A stretch of DNA of 8,674 nt from Arthrobacter_J sp038199985 (GTDB lineage: Bacteria; Actinomycetota; Actinomycetes; Actinomycetales; Micrococcaceae). The notes beneath the pieces were generated by a model. That model was not told the origin of the DNA, did not search any database, and saw only the letters and a program-made list of their open reading frames with translations. The stretch spans positions 1 to 8,674 of the forward strand of contig JBBPYK010000065.1 in the NCBI GenBank assembly GCA_038199985.1, read 5' to 3'. The first letter of the stretch is position 1. Every line of letters begins with the position of its first letter. Shown in pieces: positions 1 through 6,033 of this stretch. Position numbers and translations under genes: made by a program.

Positions 1-972
1 CCGAATGTGGGCGTCGTCAACCTACCGGATCCCCGCCTGGCAACGCTGGCCGGGATCTTTGGCTCCCAACGCCTGCTCCCGGCCGTGGTGTCCTTTGTGG
101 ACATCGCCGGGATCGTCAAGGGCGCCTCGGAAGGTGAAGGCCTGGGCAACAAGTTCCTCGCCACCATCCGTGAAGCCGAAGCGATCGCCCAGGTCATCCG
201 GGTCTTTGACGACCCCGATGTCATCCACGTGGATGGCAAGGTCGATCCCCGCTCCGACATGGAGACCATCAACACCGAGTTGATCCTGGCGGACATGCAG
301 ACTGTTGAAAAGGCAATCCCGCGCATTGAAAAAGCCGTCAAGCTCAAGCAGCGCGACGCCGCGGAATTGGACGCGATCAAGGCCGCGCTGAGTGTCCTTG
401 AACGCGGCGACACCATCTTCTCTTCCGTCAAGAGCGACAAGCTGGAGATGGAACACCTGGCGGAACTGAGCCTGCTCACCGCCAAGCCGTTTATCTATGT
501 CTTCAACGTGGATGACGCCGTGCTGGCCAACACGGAGCGCCAGGCTGAACTGCGCGAGCTGGTGGCTCCCGCGGACGCCATCTTCCTCGACGCCAAGCTG
601 GAGGCCGACCTCGTGGAACTCGACGAGGAAGAAGCCCGCGAAATGCTGGAGATGAGCGGCCAGGAGGAATCCGGTTTGGATCAGCTGGCCCGCGTTGGCT
701 TCCACACGCTGGGACTGCAGACTTACCTGACGGCCGGGCCGAAAGAGACTCGTGCATGGACCATCCGTCGGGGCGACACGGCTCCGCAGGCAGCAGGAGT
801 CATCCACACCGATTTCCAGCGCGGCTTCATCAAGGCCGAGGTGGTCCACTTTGATGATCTGATCGAAGCCGGATCAATGCATGAGGCCAAGGCCAAGGGC
901 AAGGTGCGCATTGAAGGCAAGGAATACGTCATGCACGACGGCGACGTGGTGGAATTTAGATTTAATGTATAG
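1..972 (+). CDS. ychF: YchF, ribosome-associated P-loop ATPase/GTPase of the Obg family (5' end outside window)
   Basis: YchF is a conserved cytoplasmic Obg-family nucleotidase that binds ribosomes and is linked to translation quality and stress responses. The frame is open from base 1; comparison with typical YchF (about 360 residues) suggests roughly 38 residues, including the P-loop, lie upstream, so GTG at 7 is internal. Visible: the G3 motif DIAG within VDIAGIVKGASEGEGLGNKF (about 100-160), the helical insert, the G4-equivalent NVDD at 505-516 (E. coli YchF has NxxE here, which favours ATP), and a C-terminal TGS domain (about 717-972) ending VEFRFNV. The last codons are odd: AGA is the only AGA among 18 visible Arg codons and GTA is the only GTA, which suggests the 3' end was replaced by an inserted element. 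Identification is firm from the motifs and tail. Confidence 0.97.
   Translation, partial: PNVGVVNLPDPRLATLAGIFGSQRLLPAVVSFVDIAGIVKGASEGEGLGNKFLATIREAEAIAQVIRVFDDPDVIHVDGKVDPRSDMETINTELILADMQTVEKAIPRIEKAVKLKQRDAAELDAIKAALSVLERGDTIFSSVKSDKLEMEHLAELSLLTAKPFIYVFNVDDAVLANTERQAELRELVAPADAIFLDAKLEADLVELDEEEAREMLEMSGQEESGLDQLARVGFHTLGLQTYLTAGPKETRAWTIRRGDTAPQAAGVIHTDFQRGFIKAEVVHFDDLIEAGSMHEAKAKGKVRIEGKEYVMHDGDVVEFRFNV
927..972 (+). other. Proposed left attachment site in the 3' end of ychF
   Basis: This is the reference copy of the repeat found at 3819, 5345 and 5988. Aligned to the 5988 copy without gaps, its last 34 bases match at 23 positions, and most mismatches are wobble or transition changes. 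The candidate exchange spacer is 946-953 (GTGGTGGA), whose last six bases GGTGGA are identical in all four copies. The first 12 bases show no similarity to the other copies, as expected if homology is limited to the gene end. The flanking arms here are not clearly symmetrical. Calling it attL is an inference. Confidence 0.6.
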
Positions 973-997
973 GTCCTTCGCCTGAATCAATAGAAAA

Positions 998-1034
998 GCC
1001 GCCCCCCGGATAAACGCTGGTGGCGGCATTTCTT
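998..1034. terminator. Bidirectional hairpin terminator downstream of ychF
   Basis: GCCGCC at 998-1003 pairs with GGCGGC at 1022-1027, and interior C-G pairs extend the stem across mismatches. On the + strand it is followed by ATTTCTT and would end the ychF transcript 26 bases after its stop. On the - strand it is followed by TTTTCTATT, a better T-run, so it could also stop transcription coming from the right. If the insertion model holds, this terminator came in with the element and replaced the original one. Confidence 0.6.
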
Positions 1035-1554
1035 GCACGTGGTGTAGAGCTTGGCCACGGTATAGCCTCTGCAGCGACCCTGCAGTCAGCTCGCCATCCT
1101 CCCATGCTGGCCGACAGGCTGCCAGCTACGGCTTGCAAATCACTGGCATGGTTGCCGCTCGCTCCTACACTGTGGCTCGCGGTCGCCGAGAAGCAGCACG
1201 TGCACTTCAAGAGTGCCACTGATTCGAAGCGTTCAACGATGCTGTCGGCGCTGCGCACTCTATCCCGGAGTCTTCCTTGTGCTGGGTACGGCTCGCAGCG
1301 ATACCACGCACTCGTCACATGTTGGCGTAAACGTCGGATAAACGGACTTGTCTCTGGCTGTGCGTTTGCGTGGGACCACCACTTTCGAGCCGCGGGCGAC
1401 ACTCGCAATTTTTAGTGCCGCGGACGGCTCTCCATCTCTGACGAGAATGAGCAGCCATCCAGGATCAGAATCTCGTGAGCTGGTGAGGTCTGGTGAGCAC
1501 CGACCCTTTCCATGCGCATTAAGCGTGCTGGACGTTTCCGGTAGGTTTGTACTC
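1035..1554. other. Region of about 520 bases without a recognisable gene
   Basis: Open frames exist on both strands here (the longest on the - strand, 962-1408, reads through ychF's stop and the terminator), but none gives a recognisable protein or a convincing ribosome binding site. A CTGCAG pair at about 1071-1086 can form a small hairpin. No strong -35/-10 pair for the downstream gene was found. The segment is probably the left end of the inserted unit plus the upstream region of the restriction gene. Confidence 0.4.
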
Positions 1555-3660
1555 GTGGAGACTTTCAAGCGGACGCCGCTGCAGCTGTTCAATCTGCCTC
1601 AGAATTTCGTAATCCCTCTATTCCAGCGCCCGTACGTCTGGAAAGAGGTCGAGCAGTGGGAGCCACTGTGGAAGGACATACGTCGCATCGCGGAACTCCG
1701 GATGGCTGAGCCGCAGCTCAACGCCAGACATTTTCTCGGTGCCGTCGTGATTCAGTCGCACGAGGCTCAGAGCGGACGCTTGACGACGTGGAACGTGATT
1801 GATGGCCAGCAGCGGCTGACTACTCTTCAAGTCCTTGCTGATGCGACCCGCTCTTTGCTCGCGCAGGCCGAACTCTCGAAGCTTGCCGGTCAGCTCGAAG
1901 ACCTAACCCACAACTCCGAGAAGTATGTAGAAGACGGTGACAGTCCTCTCAAGCTCCGCCACTTGAACAAGGACCGGGAGCCCTTCGACGAACTTATGGC
2001 CGCAGACTCGCCTATCGACTACGAAGAACTTTCGCACTCGGACTCACAAATTGTTGCCGCACATAAGTACTTCTCGACTGTTGTAGACCAATGGCTCGGT
2101 ACACAGGACACTGATAAGTACTTGGCCAAAGCCAAAGAACTGACCAACGTACTCCTGGATGGTCTGCAGCTCGTGTCGATTGAGCTGGAAGCAGCAGAGA
2201 ATTCGCAAGAAATCTTCGAGACCCTCAACGCGCGAGGGACGCCGTTGACAGCCTCCGATTTGGTGCGCAATTTCGTGTTCCAGCGCCTCGACGGTGAGGG
2301 CAGCGACACTAAGAAGGCGTACCGCGAGGACTGGCCCTTCGAGACGAAGTTTTGGATGCGAGAGGTGAGCGTCGGTCGAAATCTTGTCAGCCGTAGTTCC
2401 CTCTTTCTCAACCAGTGGTTGGTGGCGAGGACCGGGGAAGAAGTCAGTCCGCAGGCAACTTTTTACCGGTTCAAGTCATGGGTGGAACTGGAATCGGGTC
2501 AGAAGATGGCAGATCTGCTGCCGGCGATCAAGCATCAAGCCCGGCAGTATCAGGCGTGGACCGAGGGCGCAGCACAACCTGGCGGCTCGTTCGATTCGGC
2601 GGTGATGGCCTTTTATCGAATGCGTGCAAGTGGCGTTGAGGTTTTGAAGCCGTTGCTGATTTGGCTGTACGAACCGGGGCGTAACCTTCCACAGGAAACC
2701 ATCGACAGGATCGTTCAGGCTGTCGAGAGTTGGGTGTATCGTCGCCAGATGCTCCGCTTGTCGGGCAGCGATTTGGGACGCATCGTCGCCGACGTTATCG
2801 CGGCCGGCACAGGCATATCCGCCAGTGAATTCCCGGAGCGCGTGATCGGTCATTTAGCTCGACTTAATGTCACCAGCACCTATTGGCCAGGGGACGAGGA
2901 GGTTCGGCTGACCCTAAGCACAGAGGCTGTGTACTCACGTTTCCCACGAGGCAGGTTGCGCATGTTCCTTGAGGCCATCGAGGACCACTATCGCTCCGAG
3001 ACTGGTCAGCCGCAGGTTGAGCGTAAGGGATACCCGATCGAGCACATCCTGCCGCGGAATTGGAAAGAGACTTGGCCGGTGGATACCCCGGAGGCTGACG
3101 AGGCACGCCAGGCAAGGGTGCACCGGCTGGGGAACCTTACCCTTTTAACGAAGTCGCTGAACTCTAAGCTCTCTAACGGGCCTTGGTCAGCCAAGCGCGC
3201 TGCCCTCCTGCAGCACAACACTATTACGCTTACCGGCCGGGTCGTAAGCAAGACGGAGCACCACGACTGGGACGAGTCGCTCATCGACAATCGCGCCGCA
3301 GAACTGATCGACGCCATTCTCGATATCTGGCCCGTACCCGAGGGGCATCTCGGCAAGGTCGTCGATCCTCAGACGAAAGCTGGTGATTGGGTCGAGATCA
3401 AACACCTGATCGAGGCTGGGCTTTTGGGCGACGGCGATATTTTGTCGGCGACCCACCGGGACTTCAAGGGCAAAGAAGCGGTGCTGACGTCCGACGGTGC
3501 GATTGAGCTCGATGGGAAGCGGTATATGACACCGTCCGCGGCTGGTCACGCCCTACGGAAGAAAGCGACGAACGGCTGGTACTTCTGGGCTGTGGGTGAC
3601 GGACGACGACTGCGTGACGTCCGCGCCGAGTTCCAGAACATTAATCGTCAAACCGACTGA
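1555..3660 (+). CDS. GmrSD-like DUF262-DUF1524 protein with C-terminal RAMA domain (probable modification-dependent restriction nuclease)
   Basis: DUF262 (GmrS-like, ParB/sulfiredoxin-fold NTPase) plus DUF1524 (GmrD-like HNH nuclease) is the architecture of type IV restriction enzymes that cut phage DNA with modified bases, and of SspE-type effectors. From a GTG start at 1555 the protein has 701 residues: PLFQRPYVW at 21-29, IDGQQRLTTL at 82-91, FETLNARGTPL at 221-231, the HNH-type IEHILP at 495-500, and HRLGNLTLL at 523-531 with N536 and N541. Residues about 603-695 look like a RAMA domain (HLIEAGLL, VLTSDGAIELDGKRYMTPSAAGHA, NGWYFW at 673-678), a module predicted to read modified DNA. The start is chosen because family members begin just before TPLQLFNLPQ and GGTAGG lies 9 bases upstream; in-frame ATG 1447 and TTG 1348 would add an unconserved leader. 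It is a single-gene unit with no partner methylase nearby. Confidence 0.9.
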   Translation: METFKRTPLQLFNLPQNFVIPLFQRPYVWKEVEQWEPLWKDIRRIAELRMAEPQLNARHFLGAVVIQSHEAQSGRLTTWNVIDGQQRLTTLQVLADATRSLLAQAELSKLAGQLEDLTHNSEKYVEDGDSPLKLRHLNKDREPFDELMAADSPIDYEELSHSDSQIVAAHKYFSTVVDQWLGTQDTDKYLAKAKELTNVLLDGLQLVSIELEAAENSQEIFETLNARGTPLTASDLVRNFVFQRLDGEGSDTKKAYREDWPFETKFWMREVSVGRNLVSRSSLFLNQWLVARTGEEVSPQATFYRFKSWVELESGQKMADLLPAIKHQARQYQAWTEGAAQPGGSFDSAVMAFYRMRASGVEVLKPLLIWLYEPGRNLPQETIDRIVQAVESWVYRRQMLRLSGSDLGRIVADVIAAGTGISASEFPERVIGHLARLNVTSTYWPGDEEVRLTLSTEAVYSRFPRGRLRMFLEAIEDHYRSETGQPQVERKGYPIEHILPRNWKETWPVDTPEADEARQARVHRLGNLTLLTKSLNSKLSNGPWSAKRAALLQHNTITLTGRVVSKTEHHDWDESLIDNRAAELIDAILDIWPVPEGHLGKVVDPQTKAGDWVEIKHLIEAGLLGDGDILSATHRDFKGKEAVLTSDGAIELDGKRYMTPSAAGHALRKKATNGWYFWAVGDGRRLRDVRAEFQNINRQTD

Positions 3661-3790
3661 GGGATTTTGTCCGCAAAAGTGCCGTCAACGCCCTATCGAT
3701 GACACACGACAGCGTTGGTAGCTGTATAAGCCATGTGGCCCGAGACAGCGGGGTCTGCTGTAGGCGGCGCGGTACAGGACCGAATCGAAG

Positions 3791-3806
3791 CGGAGCTGTT
3801 ACTCCG
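3791..3806. repeat. Small perfect hairpin before the first displaced ychF tail
   Basis: CGGAG at 3791-3795 pairs with CTCCG at 3802-3806 around a 6-base loop. It lies 131 bases after the restriction gene and 12 bases before the 46-bp repeat. There is no T-run, so it is a poor terminator; it may belong to the right end of the element. Function unknown. Confidence 0.35.
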
Positions 3807-3818
3807 TAAGGGCGCAAA

Positions 3819-3864
3819 GGTTAGTTGGTTACGGAATGCGGTGGAGTTCGGTTTCGCGCTTTAA
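3819..3864 (+). repeat. 46-bp ychF-tail repeat, copy 1 (proposed attachment site after the restriction gene)
   Basis: The sequence starts GGTTAGTTGG and contains CGGTGGAGTTC at 3839-3849, the 11 bases shared with the other two displaced copies. In the ychF frame it translates RNAVEFGFAL-stop (TAA), close to the YchF tail. It matches copy 3 at 32 of 46 positions and copy 2 at 31, so it is the most diverged. The arms around the spacer GCGGTGGA (3838-3845) are imperfect: CGGAAT and GTTCGG. It lies 158 bases after the stop of the restriction gene. Confidence 0.75.
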
Positions 3865-4063
3865 CCTCTTATCGCTCGGCTCAGCGTCGCTCGGTGACCT
3901 GACATCGAGCGGCAATGTGGAGCTGCCTACTACGCGTCGAAGGTCATTGCGAGTACCGTTGCGGCAGGTAAATTCCCGCCATGGTCGTACTCGAACTTGT
4001 GAATGACGAGCTTTCGGGCGACGCACTCGGAAGGAGCGGTTGGAACCCCTCGGCGTGTGAATT

Positions 4064-4095
4064 TTGACGGACCAAAAGTACACAGAAAGTAGCGT
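4064..4095 (+). promoter_or_regulatory. Weak candidate promoter for the AbiH gene
   Basis: TTGACG at 4064-4069 is a good -35, and TAGCGT at 4090-4095 fits the loose actinobacterial -10 TANNNT, but the spacer of 20 bases is longer than usual. It lies immediately before the ATG at 4108 and is the only reasonable pair in the 243-base gap, which suggests the gene carries its own promoter. Confidence 0.25.
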
Positions 4096-4107
4096 GAAAA
4101 TTCATAG

Positions 4108-5262
4108 ATGGGCTACGAAGATTTTTCGGATCGATTCGAAAATGTCCGGACGCAGCATAATGTAATGGCTTTGGTAGGCAACGGATTCGATATCCAAGTG
4201 CTCTCTGACCTTCGAGCGCCAACTGACACTCGCTACGAGTCCTTCTACCACTATTTGAAGTTCCGGAAATTTGATTCTAAAAATCGAATCCTGCAGCGAA
4301 TGGAGCAGCTCCGAAGCCATGCTGAAAACTGGAGCGACATCGAGGCCGCGATCGGTCACTTGCTCGATGTGGACCGCGTTTCGGCTGACGAGGTGATTTC
4401 CGATCTGAATGAGATGCAACGGGAGTTCTCGAGTTTCTTGGACCAGGTGGCGACGCCGGATGTCTTGTCGAGGTTGGGAGAGCTTGCTGTTTCCAACAAG
4501 TTGACGATAACCACCTTTACCGAGCTCTTGGGCGATATTGCGGATCCCGCGGAGTACTGCAAGATGCGCTTTCCTCGACGGTTCAATATAGGCGATCTAC
4601 TGAACTTCAATTTCATAAACTTCAACTACACGACGTTGCTGGATGACTTTGTTTACCTAGACCAACGGCAGTTCGATCCTCACCCGCATCGTGGATCCGA
4701 TCGTAATATCAATTTTCACCCGAACCCGCTCGGACACCCCGGAACCTCGACGTGGCAAGCAGAAAGGGAAGACTTTATTGCGTCGTCCTATCTCGTGTCG
4801 GAAGTTGTGCATCCCCACGGCATCCAGTCCACGCCGCGGTCGCTCCTTTTTGGAATCGACGAGAGCTCTGGAGATGCGCAAAAGCTCTCGAAGCCGTACT
4901 GGGCTCAGAATCTTGTCAAGTACGGTTCCTTGTTCGCTGATACCGACCTGTTCATCATTTTCGGGTGCTCACTCGGGACTTCGGATCGTTGGTGGTGGCG
5001 AGCTATTGTGCAAGGTCTTCAAGAGAACGATGACGCAGATCTGATCATCTATCGACGTCAAGGCGCGAGTGCCCCACTGGCCGCTGACAGTATTAGGAGC
5101 GAGTTCGCTGAGGCTGCGGGGTACGGGGGAGACCGCGAAATCTTGTCGATGCTGGCAGACAGAGCGCGCGTCGTGTTGTACGACGACGCGACTGAACGCG
5201 CATGGTTGAACTCGAATGAGACGACGAAGCCAAGTTGGGTCAGCCGCTGGGCGGCGACCTGA
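4108..5262 (+). CDS. AbiH-family abortive infection protein
   Basis: AbiH proteins (first known from a lactococcal plasmid) protect populations by abortive infection; their biochemical activity is not established. This 384-residue protein has the family's layout at full length: an N-terminal nucleotide-binding-like strand-loop GNGFDI at 24-29, a W-S-D-I-E segment typical of the family about 50 residues later, NFNYTT at 171-176, HPHGI at 235-239, and FGCSLGTSDRWWW at 285-297, the counterpart of the family's GxSLGxSD. The ATG at 4108 is used because the GNGFDI strand starts about 20 residues in; ATG 4165 would leave almost nothing before the motif. No clear ribosome binding site is visible. The gene looks more AT-rich than ychF, consistent with transfer. 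It is the sole gene between two ychF-tail repeats. Confidence 0.92.
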   Translation: MGYEDFSDRFENVRTQHNVMALVGNGFDIQVLSDLRAPTDTRYESFYHYLKFRKFDSKNRILQRMEQLRSHAENWSDIEAAIGHLLDVDRVSADEVISDLNEMQREFSSFLDQVATPDVLSRLGELAVSNKLTITTFTELLGDIADPAEYCKMRFPRRFNIGDLLNFNFINFNYTTLLDDFVYLDQRQFDPHPHRGSDRNINFHPNPLGHPGTSTWQAEREDFIASSYLVSEVVHPHGIQSTPRSLLFGIDESSGDAQKLSKPYWAQNLVKYGSLFADTDLFIIFGCSLGTSDRWWWRAIVQGLQENDDADLIIYRRQGASAPLAADSIRSEFAEAAGYGGDREILSMLADRARVVLYDDATERAWLNSNETTKPSWVSRWAAT

Positions 5263-5344
5263 GCCTCGCACTGTCTGCCGTCATGAAACCGCAAGCCCGC
5301 GGACGGTCGGCTTGAAAGTGCAGTCGATCGACGCCGTGTTTAGA

Positions 5345-5390
5345 GGTTGCTACGTACCGGAACTCGGTGGAGTTCCGTTTCAACGTCTGA
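5345..5390 (+). repeat. 46-bp ychF-tail repeat, copy 2 (proposed attachment site after AbiH)
   Basis: In the ychF frame this reads RNSVEFRFNV-stop (TGA), identical to the YchF tail over VEFRFNV although the codons differ (GAG TTC CGT TTC AAC GTC). It matches copy 3 at 38 of 46 positions. It has the clearest recombination-core look of the set: CGGAAC at 5358-5363 and GTTCCG at 5372-5377 are perfect inverted arms around the 8-base spacer TCGGTGGA. It lies 82 bases after the AbiH stop. Confidence 0.8.
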
Positions 5391-5525
5391 CATGCAACGG
5401 TTTGAACCCGTACCGTAGCGGCAGCGAACCCGGCGCGTTTGACCCTCTACCGGCCGTTGGTTCTTTCCGTTGATCTATTAGATGGTTAACTGGAAGATCA
5501 ATCCCAGATTCGTCCGACACCTATG

Positions 5526-5531
5526 TAGGAG
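5526..5531 (+). promoter_or_regulatory. Shine-Dalgarno site of the ytoQ-like gene
   Basis: TAGGAG ends 9 bases before the ATG at 5541. It is the strongest ribosome binding site in the window and fixes the start. Confidence 0.75.
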
Positions 5532-5540
5532 CATTCACCC

Positions 5541-5981
5541 ATGAGTTTTATTGTCTATCTTTCCGGTGAGATTCACACCGACTGGCGTGACGAGATCCAG
5601 CGCGGTGCACAGGCCGCCGGGCTGGACGTGAAATTTACCTCGCCCGTGACCGACCACCCCGCAAGCGATGCTGCAGGCGATCATCTCGGCGCGACCTCCA
5701 GCCAGTTCTGGCGTGATCACCAGTCCGCCAAGGTCAATGCCATTCGTACGCGCACCCTGATTGAAGAGAGCGATTTCGTGGTGGTGCGTTTCGGGGACAA
5801 GTACAAACAGTGGAACGCCGCCTTCGATGCCGGTTACTGCGCCGCGCTGGGCAAGCCATACGTGACTTTGCACGACGAAGATATTGTCCATCCGCTCAAG
5901 GAGGTCGACGCCGAGGCTCAGGCTTGGTGCACGACCACCGAGCAGGTGGTGCAGACACTGGCGTACGTGCTCAAGGCATAG
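5541..5981 (+). CDS. ytoQ: YtoQ-family protein (nucleoside 2-deoxyribosyltransferase-like fold)
   Basis: YtoQ proteins are small, widespread and of unknown function; the fold is related to nucleoside 2-deoxyribosyltransferases, which cleave or exchange N-glycosidic bonds of nucleosides and nucleotides. The 146 residues match the usual family length. Visible: YLSGEIHTDWR at 6-16, the substrate-binding-like segment SDFVVVRFGDKYKQWNAAFDAGYCAALGKP at about 77-106 (family-typical acidic residue in FDAG at 95-98), and a conserved-looking tail VDAEAQAW. No signal peptide or membrane segment, so cytoplasmic. Codon use is GC-rich like ychF and the ribosome binding site is strong. It is the only gene between two ychF-tail repeats, with its stop only 6 bases from the downstream one. 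Activity and any defence role are unproven. Confidence 0.88.
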   Translation: MSFIVYLSGEIHTDWRDEIQRGAQAAGLDVKFTSPVTDHPASDAAGDHLGATSSQFWRDHQSAKVNAIRTRTLIEESDFVVVRFGDKYKQWNAAFDAGYCAALGKPYVTLHDEDIVHPLKEVDAEAQAWCTTTEQVVQTLAYVLKA

Positions 5982-5987
5982 GTCCGC

Positions 5988-6033
5988 GGTTGCTCCGTGC
6001 CGGAACGCGGTGGAGTTCGGCTTCAACGTGTAG
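5988..6033 (+). repeat. 46-bp ychF-tail repeat, copy 3 (proposed right end of the island)
   Basis: It translates in the ychF frame as RNAVEFGFNV-stop (TAG) and so resembles a displaced original ychF end. The spacer GCGGTGGA is at 6007-6014, with arms CGGAAC (6001-6006) and GTTCGG (6015-6020) that pair at 5 of 6 positions. The upstream 19 bases match copy 2 at 17 positions but have no counterpart in ychF. Nothing resembling a further copy was seen to its right, so this is taken as the last boundary. Confidence 0.78.

Larger units (their letters stand above)
973..6033. mobile_element. Proposed tandem island of three single-gene units inserted at the 3' end of ychF
   Basis: Units as bounded by the repeats: 973-3864 (restriction protein), 3865-5390 (AbiH), 5391-6033 (YtoQ). 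Each holds one gene in the same orientation as ychF and ends in the same 46-bp repeat carrying a ychF-like tail. Insertion at the 3' end of a housekeeping gene with restoration of the reading frame is classic for tyrosine-recombinase elements. No integrase, excisionase or transposase is visible, so the units are either remnants or are mobilised in trans. The repeats are directly seen; the mobility is inferred. Confidence 0.55.

Noticed and set aside
22..849. Long - strand ORF opposite ychF
   Set aside because: Antisense shadow caused by the codon pattern of ychF.
969..976. ATAGGTCC shared by the ychF end and the ytoQ end (5978-5985)
   Set aside because: An 8-base match at two stop codons without flanking similarity, and not present at the other copies; likely chance.
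1348..1554. N-terminal extension of the restriction protein to TTG 1348 or ATG 1447
   Set aside because: The added residues are low in structure and family members start at the ETFKRTPLQLF-like segment; GTG 1555 with GGTAGG upstream fits better, though ATG 1447 is not fully excluded.
5216..5473. Small + strand ORF over the end of AbiH and copy 2 of the repeat
   Set aside because: It overlaps AbiH out of frame, has no ribosome binding site and reads through the repeat in the wrong frame.
5988..6033. Integron attC site
   Set aside because: The gene-plus-repeat layout is similar and the repeat has inverted arms, but the outer bases run GTTG...CAAC and no RYYYAAC/GTTRRRY pair fits. The ychF-tail homology explains the sequence better.
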